64,000 nucleotides of DNA from Podocnemis expansa (Eukaryota > Chordata > Testudines > Podocnemididae), in the NCBI GenBank assembly GCA_007922195.1, contig ML682005.1:32411881-32475880 (forward strand). Direction: 5' to 3'. This document shows positions 60,701-61,114 of this stretch, piece after piece. A program made the translations under genes and the position numbers. Each line of letters opens with the position of its first letter. Positions within the stretch are counted from its first letter, which is position 1. Below the pieces are notes generated by a model. That model was not told the origin of the DNA. It saw nothing but the letters and a program-made list of their open reading frames with translations, and did not search any database.

Positions 60701-61114
60701 CTTTGAACACATACGAAAAATACACAATTGTCCCTAGGATATTGGACTACGTTAATACTTTCATTCTTGCGTATTCAAGAAACCAACAATTCTAATTTTA
60801 TAACACCTACAACTTAATTCTTTAAACATATATTCAATTTAAAATGACAGTTGTAGAGAATAAGCATGATGTTCTGTAAAAACATCAACAGGTGAATTCT
60901 AAGCTAGAAGAATGTTTAGCTTAAAAACATAACAATGAAGTCATGAATAATGTCACTTACCATTTATGTCATTTGTTTCTGCCATTTGACTGTCTCCCAC
61001 AGAGCAATTCAAATCAAATGTATATAGACCTAGGTAACAGTGCTTTACCATCTGATTCAAATGTTCATAAAAGTGGCAATGATGTAACAGAGCCAGAAGA
61101 GCAGGTTTTCCTAT
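3145..61114 (-). CDS. RTTN: Rotatin, C-terminal part (18 exons, 5' end outside window)
   Basis: Rotatin is a large armadillo-like protein of the centriole and ciliary basal body. It is needed for centriole assembly, cilium function and left-right axis formation. Joining 3145-3227, 5193-5262, 7125-7228, 12215-12482, 17343-17545, 24094-24220, 27025-27102, 28055-28152, 32345-32450, 41824-42035, 43085-43222, 43587-43740, 46371-46461, 47767-47965, 50650-50761, 58203-58319, 59267-59349 and 60961-61114 on the minus strand gives 2397 bases, an uninterrupted frame of 798 residues and a TAA stop. All junctions are GT-AG and every exon phase fits the next. The protein matches human rotatin as I recall it, from an [19 protein letters not shown] block to the end. 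Strongest are [34 protein letters not shown] and [11 protein letters not shown]. It is leucine-rich and helical, as expected of armadillo repeats. No disruption is seen, so the gene appears functional. The first two thirds lie beyond 64000. Confidence 0.97.
4559..4589. repeat. Poly-T run, 31 bases
   Basis: Uninterrupted T homopolymer in the last RTTN intron. It could be the A-tail of a lost minus-strand retroposon, but no body is recognisable next to it. Confidence 0.9.
4959..4987. repeat. T run directly followed by a G run
   Basis: About 15 T then about 14 G, followed by CCGCGG. Such a T-to-G switch is unusual, and length errors are likely in assemblies. Confidence 0.85.
5193..5262 (-). CDS. 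RTTN: RTTN window exon 17
   Basis: 70 bp, acceptor GTGCTACAG, donor AAAA/GTAAGT, phase 0 in and 1 out. Encodes [20 protein letters not shown] and VKK. A GC-rich MITE begins 215 bp upstream in the preceding intron. Confidence 0.96.
5477..6085. mobile_element. GC-rich hAT-like MITE with 8-bp target duplication
   Basis: Left end CAGGGGCATCGCTGG; the reverse complement of the right end is CAGGGGCGGTGCTGG, 12 of 15 matching. Flanks are AATGGAAA (5469-5476) and AATGGAAC (6086-6093), 7 of 8 identical, the length expected of a hAT target duplication. The 609-bp body is extremely GC- and CpG-rich with internal palindromic GGCCAGG and CGGAGATC-type blocks. It has no transposase, so it would be non-autonomous. 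Long open frames inside it on both strands come from base composition. It is inside the RTTN intron, not a promoter island. Confidence 0.8.
6377..6830. mobile_element. MITE with about 23-bp inverted ends
   Basis: Left end ATATATTCATGTATAATCTGA pairs with the reverse complement of the right end, ATATACTCATGTATAAGCTGA (6807-6829), with few mismatches. The interior is GC-rich and has a repeated motif, GCTTATATGTGG, near the right end. No transposase. Superfamily not determined; target duplication unclear. Confidence 0.65.
7125..7228 (-). CDS. RTTN: RTTN window exon 16
   Basis: 104 bp, acceptor CCTCATTAG, donor AAG/GTTAGT, phase 1 in and 0 out. Encodes [15 protein letters not shown] and [17 protein letters not shown], matching the human IGAAALWALIYNYQK motif. 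Confidence 0.97.
7229..8321. other. RTTN: RTTN intron, nothing recognised
   Basis: Ordinary AT-rich intron. No repeat family, exon or RNA gene recognised. Confidence 0.4.
8322..8405 (-). mobile_element. Penelope-like terminal fragment
   Basis: GTAGCCATGTTAGTCTGTGT followed by GAGAGTCCTGTGGCACCAGA matches the terminal repeat seen intact at 53740-53880, but is diverged and short. Orientation is inferred from that copy. Confidence 0.65.
8450..8850 (+). mobile_element. CR1 LINE, 3' end fragment
   Basis: CR1 tail landmarks in order: ATAGGACAAGAACAACAGGC, AATAAGTTGCCTAGGGA, ACCAGGTTAGACAAACACCT, TGGTCCTGCCACGAGGGCAG and CTATGGTTCTATTC. It lies directly after the Penelope fragment. Confidence 0.85.
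8851..10849. other. RTTN: RTTN intron, nothing recognised
   Basis: No recognisable repeat, exon or RNA gene. The several 60-80 codon open frames on both strands lack any similarity I know. Confidence 0.35.
10850..11700 (+). mobile_element. Candidate LTR-type or other dispersed reptile repeat
   Basis: The text resembles a repeat I recall from turtle DNA: GCCTTATAACTGTAAAAACT, AATGGGGCATTGTGGGACAT, CCTTTGCACACCCA, TCTTAGTTAATAAATCTTTA with an AATAAA, then CACTAAGTCCAGTTTGCCTG and TGACTCCATGGTAAGA. An internal AATAAA followed by further sequence would suit an LTR with adjoining internal DNA. No coding part or second LTR is seen. Class uncertain. Confidence 0.4.
12215..12482 (-). CDS. RTTN: RTTN window exon 15
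   Basis: 268 bp, the largest exon here, acceptor TTCTGACAG, donor AATG/GTAGAT, phase 0 in and 1 out. Encodes [36 protein letters not shown] and [11 protein letters not shown]. Its acceptor lies only 68 bp from a Penelope insertion that starts at 12551. The plus-strand frame 12061-12528 is antisense to it. Confidence 0.97.
12551..13731. mobile_element. Penelope-like element, inverted double copy
   Basis: 12551-13027 reads as the minus-strand 3' part of a Penelope element: terminal repeat AAGGGATAGCCGTGTTAGTC, 3' UTR, then the end of the endonuclease frame. 13028-13731 reads in plus orientation: GIY-YIG frame, 3' UTR and terminal repeat, lacking about 40 outer bases. The arms share long near-identical stretches, for example around 12825-12870 and 13465-13505. 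Compared with the copy at 53740-55581, the left arm lacks about 0.4 kb and the right arm lacks a smaller internal piece. This fits twin-primed or template-switched insertion. Confidence 0.85.
13039..13473 (+). pseudogene. Penelope GIY-YIG endonuclease fragment
   Basis: A 144-codon open frame carrying the C-terminal part of a Penelope polyprotein: a Cys-rich [13 protein letters not shown] segment and the GIY-YIG nuclease core [20 protein letters not shown] with [14 protein letters not shown]. The reverse transcriptase is missing. The end is altered by a deletion that joins HFHLPN directly to later sequence. It is the plus-strand arm of the inverted double copy and is not a functional gene. Confidence 0.85.
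13732..14239. other. RTTN: RTTN intron, nothing recognised
   Basis: No feature recognised beyond unremarkable AT-rich intron. Confidence 0.35.
14240..16400 (+). mobile_element. CR1 LINE, 2.2-kb decayed copy with RT remnants
   Basis: Starts within the CR1 ORF2 linker (GTGATCATTATGTAATTAAA) and runs through the reverse transcriptase region to near the 3' end. Broken protein pieces include [37 protein letters not shown] and later [20 protein letters not shown]. Many stops and frameshifts break the frame. This is the longest CR1 copy in the window. Confidence 0.85.
16401..17342. other. RTTN: RTTN intron, purine-rich stretch
   Basis: 16550-16800 is strongly A/G-rich on the plus strand. The 102-codon minus frame there (16536-16844) is a composition artefact rich in Ser, Phe and Leu. 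Nothing else recognised. Confidence 0.4.
17343..17545 (-). CDS. RTTN: RTTN window exon 14
   Basis: 203 bp, acceptor ATTCTTCAAG, donor AAAAG/GTAAGC, phase 1 in and 0 out. Encodes a Ser-rich start, then [20 protein letters not shown] and [20 protein letters not shown]. It matches the human SHDCKGVIQK block. Confidence 0.97.
17649..17865 (+). mobile_element. MIR-type (CORE) SINE
   Basis: GCAGCATGGTCTAGACAATA, then GCTGCTAACCCGCTGTGTG and TTTGGGCAAGACACTTTACC follow the order of the MIR/CORE-SINE consensus known in amniotes. The 3' part is decayed. Confidence 0.7.
18164..18465. mobile_element. hAT-like MITE, one end clear
   Basis: Left end CCAGTGGTTCCAAACCTTCT has the CAGTGGTT terminal motif shared with the copies at 21146 and 24377. 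The GC-rich interior ends where CR1 sequence resumes. The matching right terminus is not visible, so it may be truncated. Confidence 0.5.
18466..19035 (-). mobile_element. CR1 LINE reverse transcriptase fragment
   Basis: Reads on the minus strand as CR1 ORF2: landmarks include AACTATATTAGCAAGTC, GTCAAACTAATAGGTCTATA and TTTGTAAAACCATGTTGTAT on the plus strand, which reverse-translate to the finger and palm part of CR1 RT. Many stops. A lone fragment, truncated at both ends. Confidence 0.8.
19036..20422. other. RTTN: RTTN intron, nothing recognised
   Basis: AT-rich intron without recognisable repeats or exons. Confidence 0.4.
20423..20470. repeat. (TC)n microsatellite
   Basis: About 24 dinucleotide units, followed by ACACCCCCCCACCC. 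Likely length-polymorphic. Confidence 0.97.
20870..21620 (-). mobile_element. Old CR1-type LINE fragment, split by a hAT MITE
   Basis: AAATCATCTAGTCTTGCCTC near the left and GTGGCTCTTCTTCAACCTC plus GCGTATTCCAGTAGTTTCAC to the right follow the order of a minus-strand CR1 tail (compare 44785-45770). The 176-bp MITE at 21146-21321 interrupts it. Heavily diverged. Confidence 0.6.
21146..21321. mobile_element. hAT-like MITE, 176 bp, perfect 15-bp inverted ends
   Basis: Left CAGTGGTTCCCAACC and reverse-complemented right CAGTGGTTCCCAACC are identical over 15 bases. Flanking CCTTATTC and CCTTACTC differ at one of eight, with a one-base offset, fitting a decayed 8-bp duplication. No coding capacity. 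The open frame through it (21068-21304) is an artefact. Confidence 0.85.
21621..22635. other. RTTN: RTTN intron, nothing recognised
   Basis: Two overlapping 98-codon frames near 22113-22694 have no known similarity. The stretch otherwise looks like plain intron. Confidence 0.35.
22636..22975 (-). mobile_element. Penelope-like element, 3' fragment
   Basis: AGAGGGATAGCCATGTTAGT and GGAGTCTTGTGGCACTTTTA match the terminal repeat. The following sequence fits the 3' UTR and the last codons of the endonuclease frame in minus orientation (reads like LGLNRDIS). Older than the copies at 12551 and 53740. Confidence 0.75.
23146..23590 (+). mobile_element. CR1-type LINE 3' fragment, divergent subfamily
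   Basis: AGAGGTGACTTGATAACAGT, TATAAGTATCTTCATGGGGA and a later TGGTAGACTCTTCACCTCTT keep the order of a CR1 tail but differ clearly from the other copies in the window. Confidence 0.65.
23591..24093. other. RTTN: RTTN intron, nothing recognised
   Basis: AT-rich intron sequence; no repeat or exon seen. Confidence 0.35.
24094..24220 (-). CDS. RTTN: RTTN window exon 13
   Basis: 127 bp, acceptor GCTGTTAG, donor ACAG/GTAAGA, phase 0 in and 1 out. Encodes [20 protein letters not shown] and [20 protein letters not shown], almost identical to human. This is one of the best-conserved blocks in the window. Confidence 0.98.
24377..24572. mobile_element. hAT-like MITE, 196 bp
   Basis: Left CAGTGGTTTTCCAGC; the reverse complement of the right end is CAGTGGTTTTCAAAC, a good inverted pair. 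The interior resembles other amniote hAT MITEs (GGGTTGGGACCCAAAAATA, TGGGTCACAGCACCCC). Flanks share CTTTA. It lies about 157 bp upstream of the acceptor of RTTN window exon 13. Confidence 0.75.
24573..27024. other. RTTN: RTTN intron with long purine-rich tract
   Basis: No exon or known repeat. From about 25575 to 26290 the plus strand is strongly A/G-rich, which produces long Ser/Phe/Leu/His-rich minus frames (25838-26365 and overlaps). Those are composition artefacts. A T run lies at about 26739-26756. Confidence 0.45.
27025..27102 (-). CDS. RTTN: RTTN window exon 12
   Basis: 78 bp, 26 whole codons, acceptor TCCAAACAG, donor AAA/GTAAGC. Encodes [20 protein letters not shown] and RNDECK. 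It is too short and ATG-less to show in an open-frame scan. Confidence 0.95.
27103..28054. other. RTTN: RTTN intron, nothing recognised
   Basis: Short intron between window exons 12 and 11. No repeat recognised; a G run near 27990 is the only oddity. Confidence 0.4.
28055..28152 (-). CDS. RTTN: RTTN window exon 11
   Basis: 98 bp, acceptor TCTTTCAG, donor AAG/GTAACT, phase 1 in and 0 out. Encodes [20 protein letters not shown] and [12 protein letters not shown]. It ends in a run of eight A before the last G, a homopolymer where sequencing slips could mimic a frameshift. Confidence 0.96.
28498..28700 (-). mobile_element. CR1 LINE 3' end fragment
   Basis: ACATTGGGACAGACCAGTGA, CCTGTCTTCCAACAGCG, GCCAGGTGCTTCAGGAG and CTGTTGCCCATTCCCAGCTT are the reverse complement of the turtle CR1 tail that ends GGTCTGACCCAGTATGGC. 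Confidence 0.85.
29100..29715. repeat. GC-rich block of unknown class
   Basis: About 0.6 kb far richer in GC than the surrounding intron. It has imperfect internal repeats, for example CTGGGCTGGCCTGCCCCACC near 29409 and AGACTGGCCTGCTCCACCCC near 29578, about 170 bp apart. Long open frames exist on both strands at once, which argues against coding. Inverted termini were not found. Probably a GC-rich non-autonomous transposon like the one at 5477. Confidence 0.5.
29716..31464. other. RTTN: RTTN intron, nothing recognised
   Basis: Includes a 134-codon minus frame (29836-30240) with no similarity I recognise and no splice-site support. It could be a decayed transposon protein, but no motif is visible. 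Confidence 0.35.
31465..31736. mobile_element. hAT-like MITE, 272 bp, degraded
   Basis: Left CAGTGATTTTCAACTGGG followed by TTACCCCTGGGGGTACAC is the usual head of a hAT MITE family. The right end, GGCTGAGAAACATG, is a weak inverse match. No convincing target duplication. Confidence 0.55.
31737..32344. other. RTTN: RTTN intron, nothing recognised
   Basis: AT-rich intron between the MITE and window exon 10. Confidence 0.35.
32345..32450 (-). CDS. RTTN: RTTN window exon 10
   Basis: 106 bp, acceptor TTATTTGCAG, donor GAAG/GTGAGT, phase 0 in and 1 out. Encodes [20 protein letters not shown] and [15 protein letters not shown], closely matching the human YEGKSSKDILKRVAANAL segment as recalled. 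Confidence 0.96.
33055..33240 (-). mobile_element. DIRS-type terminal fragment
   Basis: GGAACTGAGAAGTAGGCAAG, CCTATACGCTATGCATGCC and AAGGCACTAGAGGGGGA have the layout of the 5' leader of turtle DIRS-like elements, reading minus, next to which the gag begins. Fragment only; compare 59487-59705. Confidence 0.5.
33500..34559 (-). pseudogene. Decayed DIRS-type gag fragment
   Basis: Two overlapping minus frames (34356-34105, 34150-33875) carry acidic [14 protein letters not shown], which parallels [16 protein letters not shown] in the larger DIRS copy and [14 protein letters not shown] in the second. Basic Pro/Ser/Thr-rich sequence precedes it, as in DIRS gag. It is broken into frames with no intact product. 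It abuts the truncated end of the large DIRS copy. The assignment rests on short motifs. Confidence 0.45.
34560..35551 (-). pseudogene. DIRS tyrosine recombinase, frameshifted and truncated
   Basis: The open frame 35551-34853 overlaps the RNase H frame, as in intact DIRS. It carries the N-terminal SAM-like domain: [16 protein letters not shown] and [14 protein letters not shown], then the start of the catalytic domain ([18 protein letters not shown]). Beyond 34853 the frame breaks. The RRVGE segment with the first catalytic Arg survives out of frame at about 34815-34835. [20 protein letters not shown] follows in yet another frame. Similarity ends near 34560, before the His, second Arg and Tyr. 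Confidence 0.8.
35278..36495 (-). pseudogene. DIRS RT thumb and RNase H segment
   Basis: 405-codon open frame. Residues 1-120 are RT connection sequence. The RNase H core follows: [12 protein letters not shown] (Asp 144), INHLDLRAV (position 176 is Asp, where Glu is usual), [10 protein letters not shown] (Asp 201) and LADALSHSF (Asp 253). The tail resembles the DIRS linker to the recombinase ([21 protein letters not shown]). The frame itself is open over its length but is cut off from the RT start by a frameshift. Confidence 0.85.
36511..36936 (-). pseudogene. DIRS reverse transcriptase, N-terminal half, active site lost
   Basis: 141-codon frame with RT fingers and palm: [33 protein letters not shown] (motif A, Asp at 60) and motif C reading FPYLNDFL at residues 122-129. 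DIRS RTs normally have YLDD there; the first Asp codon is AAC, at 36561-36559. The frame breaks at 36511, and the rest of the RT continues in another frame. Catalysis would be lost even if translated. Confidence 0.85.
37321..39402 (-). pseudogene. DIRS gag (zinc knuckle plus capsid-like), frameshifted
   Basis: Begins at 39402 with a Lys run and a Cys/His cluster ([20 protein letters not shown], then [15 protein letters not shown]), a DIRS-type zinc motif. It continues through a Pro/Ala-rich linker (38996 on) to a capsid-like part (38148-37321) with [19 protein letters not shown] and [20 protein letters not shown]. Pieces fall in different frames. One break lies at a short tandem duplication of GGGTTATTAAATGAA near 38337-38380. 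Downstream of that break the frame regains an acidic [16 protein letters not shown]. Not functional. Confidence 0.8.
39602..40580 (+). mobile_element. CR1 LINE 3' part, turtle type
   Basis: Starts in the RT region (GAGGTGGCAAAATCTGCATG) and runs to the CR1 tail ending AGGATACTGAGCTAGGTGGA and CTAGTATGGCCATTCTTATG, the signature end of turtle CR1. About 1 kb, with stops throughout. Its left edge abuts the DIRS copy. Confidence 0.88.
40581..41823. other. RTTN: RTTN intron, nothing recognised
   Basis: AT-rich, with some sequence vaguely like a very old CR1 tail near 40850-41350. No firm feature. Confidence 0.3.
41824..42035 (-). CDS. RTTN: RTTN window exon 9
   Basis: 212 bp, acceptor CCTTTTAG, donor ATTCAG/GTATAT, phase 1 in and 0 out. 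Encodes [33 protein letters not shown] and [10 protein letters not shown]. The intron that follows, down to 32450, is 9.4 kb and carries the large DIRS element. Confidence 0.96.
42036..43084. other. RTTN: RTTN intron with microsatellite
   Basis: Contains the (CT)n tract at 42673-42710. No other feature recognised. Confidence 0.45.
42673..42710. repeat. (CT)n microsatellite
   Basis: About 19 CT units followed by a T run. Confidence 0.97.
43085..43222 (-). CDS. RTTN: RTTN window exon 8
   Basis: 138 bp, acceptor GTTTGCAG, donor ATTG/GTAATG, phase 1 in and 1 out. Encodes [20 protein letters not shown] and [17 protein letters not shown]. It has no ATG in frame, so a plain open-frame scan misses it. 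Confidence 0.95.
43587..43740 (-). CDS. RTTN: RTTN window exon 7
   Basis: 154 bp, acceptor TTTTAACAG, donor TTGG/GTAATA, phase 0 in and 1 out. Encodes [20 protein letters not shown] and [15 protein letters not shown]. It aligns with the human [20 protein letters not shown] stretch as recalled. A plus-strand frame at 43482-43706 is antisense noise. Confidence 0.95.
44785..45770 (-). mobile_element. CR1 LINE 3' part, split by a second CR1
   Basis: The outer copy covers 44785-44907 (ACTGGAAGGGACTCTAAGAG, CTGACAGGTGTC) and resumes at about 45318 with TCAACCTGCTCTGAAAAGCT, running on to AATATGGTGACCAGAACTGG. The two halves are adjacent in the CR1 consensus, so the sequence between them is an insertion. 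Confidence 0.8.
44908..45317 (-). mobile_element. Younger CR1 LINE 3' end inside an older CR1
   Basis: CATAGAATCATAGAAACTGG, AAACTTTCAATGATGGAGAC and AATTAAACCTCCCTTGCTGT form a complete CR1 tail of about 410 bp in the same orientation. It sits within the outer copy and appears less diverged. Confidence 0.75.
45771..47766. other. RTTN: RTTN introns flanking window exon 6, nothing recognised
   Basis: Apart from exon 46371-46461, no feature is seen. The small open frames (46544-46765 and 47471-47704) lack similarity. Confidence 0.4.
46371..46461 (-). CDS. RTTN: RTTN window exon 6
   Basis: 91 bp, acceptor CCATTAG, donor TTCAG/GTTAGT, phase 2 in and 0 out. Encodes [15 protein letters not shown] and [11 protein letters not shown], a helical armadillo-type segment. 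Confidence 0.93.
47767..47965 (-). CDS. RTTN: RTTN window exon 5
   Basis: 199 bp, acceptor TCTAG, donor AGTAG/GTAAGA, phase 1 in and 2 out. Begins with a Thr/Ser/Pro-rich linker and enters an ordered helical part, [20 protein letters not shown], then [10 protein letters not shown]. The second half aligns with the human VTPSLLSAMCSLLDNLL region as I recall it. Confidence 0.95.
47966..48930. other. RTTN: RTTN intron, nothing recognised
   Basis: Plain AT-rich intron between exon 5 and the G-rich block. Confidence 0.35.
48931..49320. repeat. G-rich, C-poor tract
   Basis: Plus strand rich in GGGG and GGAAGG runs with few C. It makes a long Pro/Ser/His-rich artefact frame on the minus strand (48915-49340) and a Gly-rich one on the plus strand. 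No family recognised. Confidence 0.5.
49319..50341. repeat. Palindromic (foldback) element split by a hAT-like insertion
   Basis: Arm GTGTACCATGTGACAGGTCA onward (about 49320-49370) pairs with the arm at 49391-49435, about 40 of 45 matching. The pairing then resumes beyond the insertion, where GTCACTTGGTACAC at 50328-50341 complements the outermost left arm. The uninterrupted palindrome would be about 125 bp. It is probably an old MITE or hairpin. Confidence 0.7.
49436..50327. mobile_element. hAT-like non-autonomous element, 892 bp
   Basis: Left end CAGGGGTTAAAGTACA; the reverse complement of the right end is CAAGGGTTGAAGTACA, 14 of 16 identical. Flanks are GTCATATG (49428-49435) and GTCACTTG (50328-50335), 6 of 8 identical. 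The interior is CCCC-rich then GGCC-rich and holds no transposase. The interruption of a palindrome exactly at these ends supports the boundaries independently. Confidence 0.75.
50650..50761 (-). CDS. RTTN: RTTN window exon 4
   Basis: 112 bp, acceptor CTTCCTAG, donor CAAG/GTAAAC, phase 0 in and 1 out. Encodes a variable linker with [13 protein letters not shown] and [13 protein letters not shown]. The match to human APSLGSTEFQPL-type sequence is moderate, as expected for this disordered region. Confidence 0.9.
50762..51182. other. RTTN: RTTN intron, nothing recognised
   Basis: Plain intron adjoining window exon 4. Confidence 0.35.
51183..51290 (-). mobile_element. Penelope-like terminal fragment
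   Basis: AACAACAAGGAGTCCTGTGG, GATGAGCTTTTGTGAGAGAA and AATCCCACTTAGACGC match the terminal repeat. Only the tail is present. Confidence 0.75.
52372..53366 (-). pseudogene. DIRS gag, C-terminal half, decayed
   Basis: Broken frames with clear gag similarity to the copy at 37321-39402: [20 protein letters not shown] here against [17 protein letters not shown] there, and [19 protein letters not shown] against the DDL-type helix there. Several stops lie between 52700 and 53160. Arg-rich C-terminal tail ([18 protein letters not shown]). No product expected. Confidence 0.75.
53740..55581 (-). mobile_element. Penelope-like retroelement, 5'-truncated, with 12-bp target duplication
   Basis: The perfect direct repeat TGTCCTATTGCT lies at 53728-53739 and 55582-55593. 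Between them is a minus-strand Penelope element of 1842 bp: truncated RT, GIY-YIG endonuclease, a 3' UTR, and the terminal segment AAAGGGATAGCCGTGTTAGT at its 3' edge. It interrupts the gag of the DIRS copy and is therefore younger. Similarity to the 12551-13731 copy is very high, so both belong to one recent family. Confidence 0.93.
54000..55640 (-). CDS. Penelope reverse transcriptase plus GIY-YIG endonuclease ORF (N-terminally truncated)
   Basis: 546-codon open frame; the first 20 or so codons come from the flanking DIRS sequence and target duplication, so the element supplies about 527. RT landmarks: [17 protein letters not shown] (25-41), motif [15 protein letters not shown] (Asp 95), [20 protein letters not shown] (150-169) and motif [12 protein letters not shown] with both Asp present (189-190). 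A Cys-rich [12 protein letters not shown] link follows, then [26 protein letters not shown] (444-463) and [14 protein letters not shown]. It ends [14 protein letters not shown]. Penelope elements prime at nicked DNA and use this nuclease. The N-terminal part of the protein is missing, so the copy is unlikely to be mobile. Confidence 0.9.
   Translation of the reverse strand: MPARCCQQHHSSFSESAIGHGMFYLLPKIHKKGNPGRPIISGIGTLTAGLSGYVDSLLRPYVINIPSYLQDTTDFLRKIQSIGELPENTILATMDVEALYTNIPHKDGLQAIRRTIPDDDKAQLVTELCGFVLTHNHFRFEDHLYLKISGTAMGTRMAPQYANIFMGDLEQRFLKSHPKTPLLYLRYIDDIFIIWTHGRDALEDFHRDFNNFHDTIKLSLEHSTQEIHFLDTTVQIRDRHITTTLYRKPTDRYSYLHPSSFHPKHTTRSIVYSQALRYNCICSDPSDRDRHLEDLYQAFLKLQDPAGEVRKQIDRARRVPRSHLLQERPKKESNRTPLVTTYNPQVRPLQKIIKDLQPILKDDSSLSQALGDRPLLAYRQPPNLKQILTSNYRSNNKNIEAGTHPCKKPRCQVCPHIYTTNTIIGPNQACYSIKGSFTCSSTNVVYAIMCKKCPTTLYIGQTGRSLRKRLNEHRADIRNQRTKKPVAEHFHLPNHSMMDLLTTVVRDVPGTSRLQRETAELELTCKLNCVKAGLNRDYGFFSHYKG
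55594..56600 (-). pseudogene. DIRS gag, N-terminal half, decayed
   Basis: Minus frames 56290-55808 and 56111-55701 overlap in different registers, so the region is frameshifted. Near 56530-56400 a CSVCGKVF start and a spaced His/Cys series resemble the zinc motif of the other gag copy. The assignment rests on position within the element and this motif. Confidence 0.6.
56941..58202. other. RTTN: RTTN intron, one SINE
   Basis: Apart from the MIR-type SINE at 57487-57707, no feature is recognised. Confidence 0.4.
57487..57707 (+). mobile_element. MIR-type (CORE) SINE
   Basis: GCAGTGTGGACCAACAAAAA, CTGAATTTTATTCCAAGCTC, CCTTGAGCAAATTACTTCAA, TGCCTCAGTTCTTCCATCTG and ATATAAGAACTAGGCATTAT follow the MIR consensus through to its 3' end. 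A nearly full-length copy. Confidence 0.85.
58203..58319 (-). CDS. RTTN: RTTN window exon 3, symmetric 39-codon exon
   Basis: 117 bp, phase 0 at both ends, acceptor AATTAAAG, donor CAG/GTTAAA. Encodes 39 residues including [19 protein letters not shown] and IGEQLQEYL. The frame joins both neighbours cleanly. I recall no clear counterpart in the main human isoform between the Ser-rich linker and the following segment, so it may be a cassette exon or a segment lost in mammals. That comparison is from memory. Confidence 0.8.
59267..59349 (-). CDS. RTTN: RTTN window exon 2
   Basis: 83 bp, acceptor TTTCCGCAG, donor after ATG at GTAAAT. Encodes [14 protein letters not shown] followed by a Ser/Gln-rich stretch ending STSDTM. 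It corresponds to the poorly conserved low-complexity linker of human rotatin. Phase 1 in, phase 0 out. Confidence 0.9.
59487..59705 (+). mobile_element. DIRS-type terminal fragment
   Basis: GTTATTTACTGGAAACAGAA then TTCTTCGAGAC, CACTCTGGGAATATACCAG, GAGGCTACAAAAGAGGG and CCTCAGTTCCCTCC reproduce the order of terminal repeat and 5' leader seen in turtle DIRS-like elements. Only the 5' end is present. Confidence 0.6.
59706..60960. other. RTTN: RTTN intron, nothing recognised
   Basis: A short CR1-like AGAATCATAAGGTTGGAAGG at 59921-59940 is the only hint of a repeat. The 112-codon frame at 60124-60462 lacks similarity and splice support. Confidence 0.35.
60961..61114 (-). CDS. RTTN: RTTN window exon 1
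   Basis: 154 bp, starting in phase 0 after a CTCAG acceptor and ending after one base of a codon at a GTAAGTG donor. Encodes residues 1-51 of the visible part, including [20 protein letters not shown] and [14 protein letters not shown], a well-conserved rotatin block. An overlapping plus-strand open frame (60943-61284) is its antisense shadow. Confidence 0.96.
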
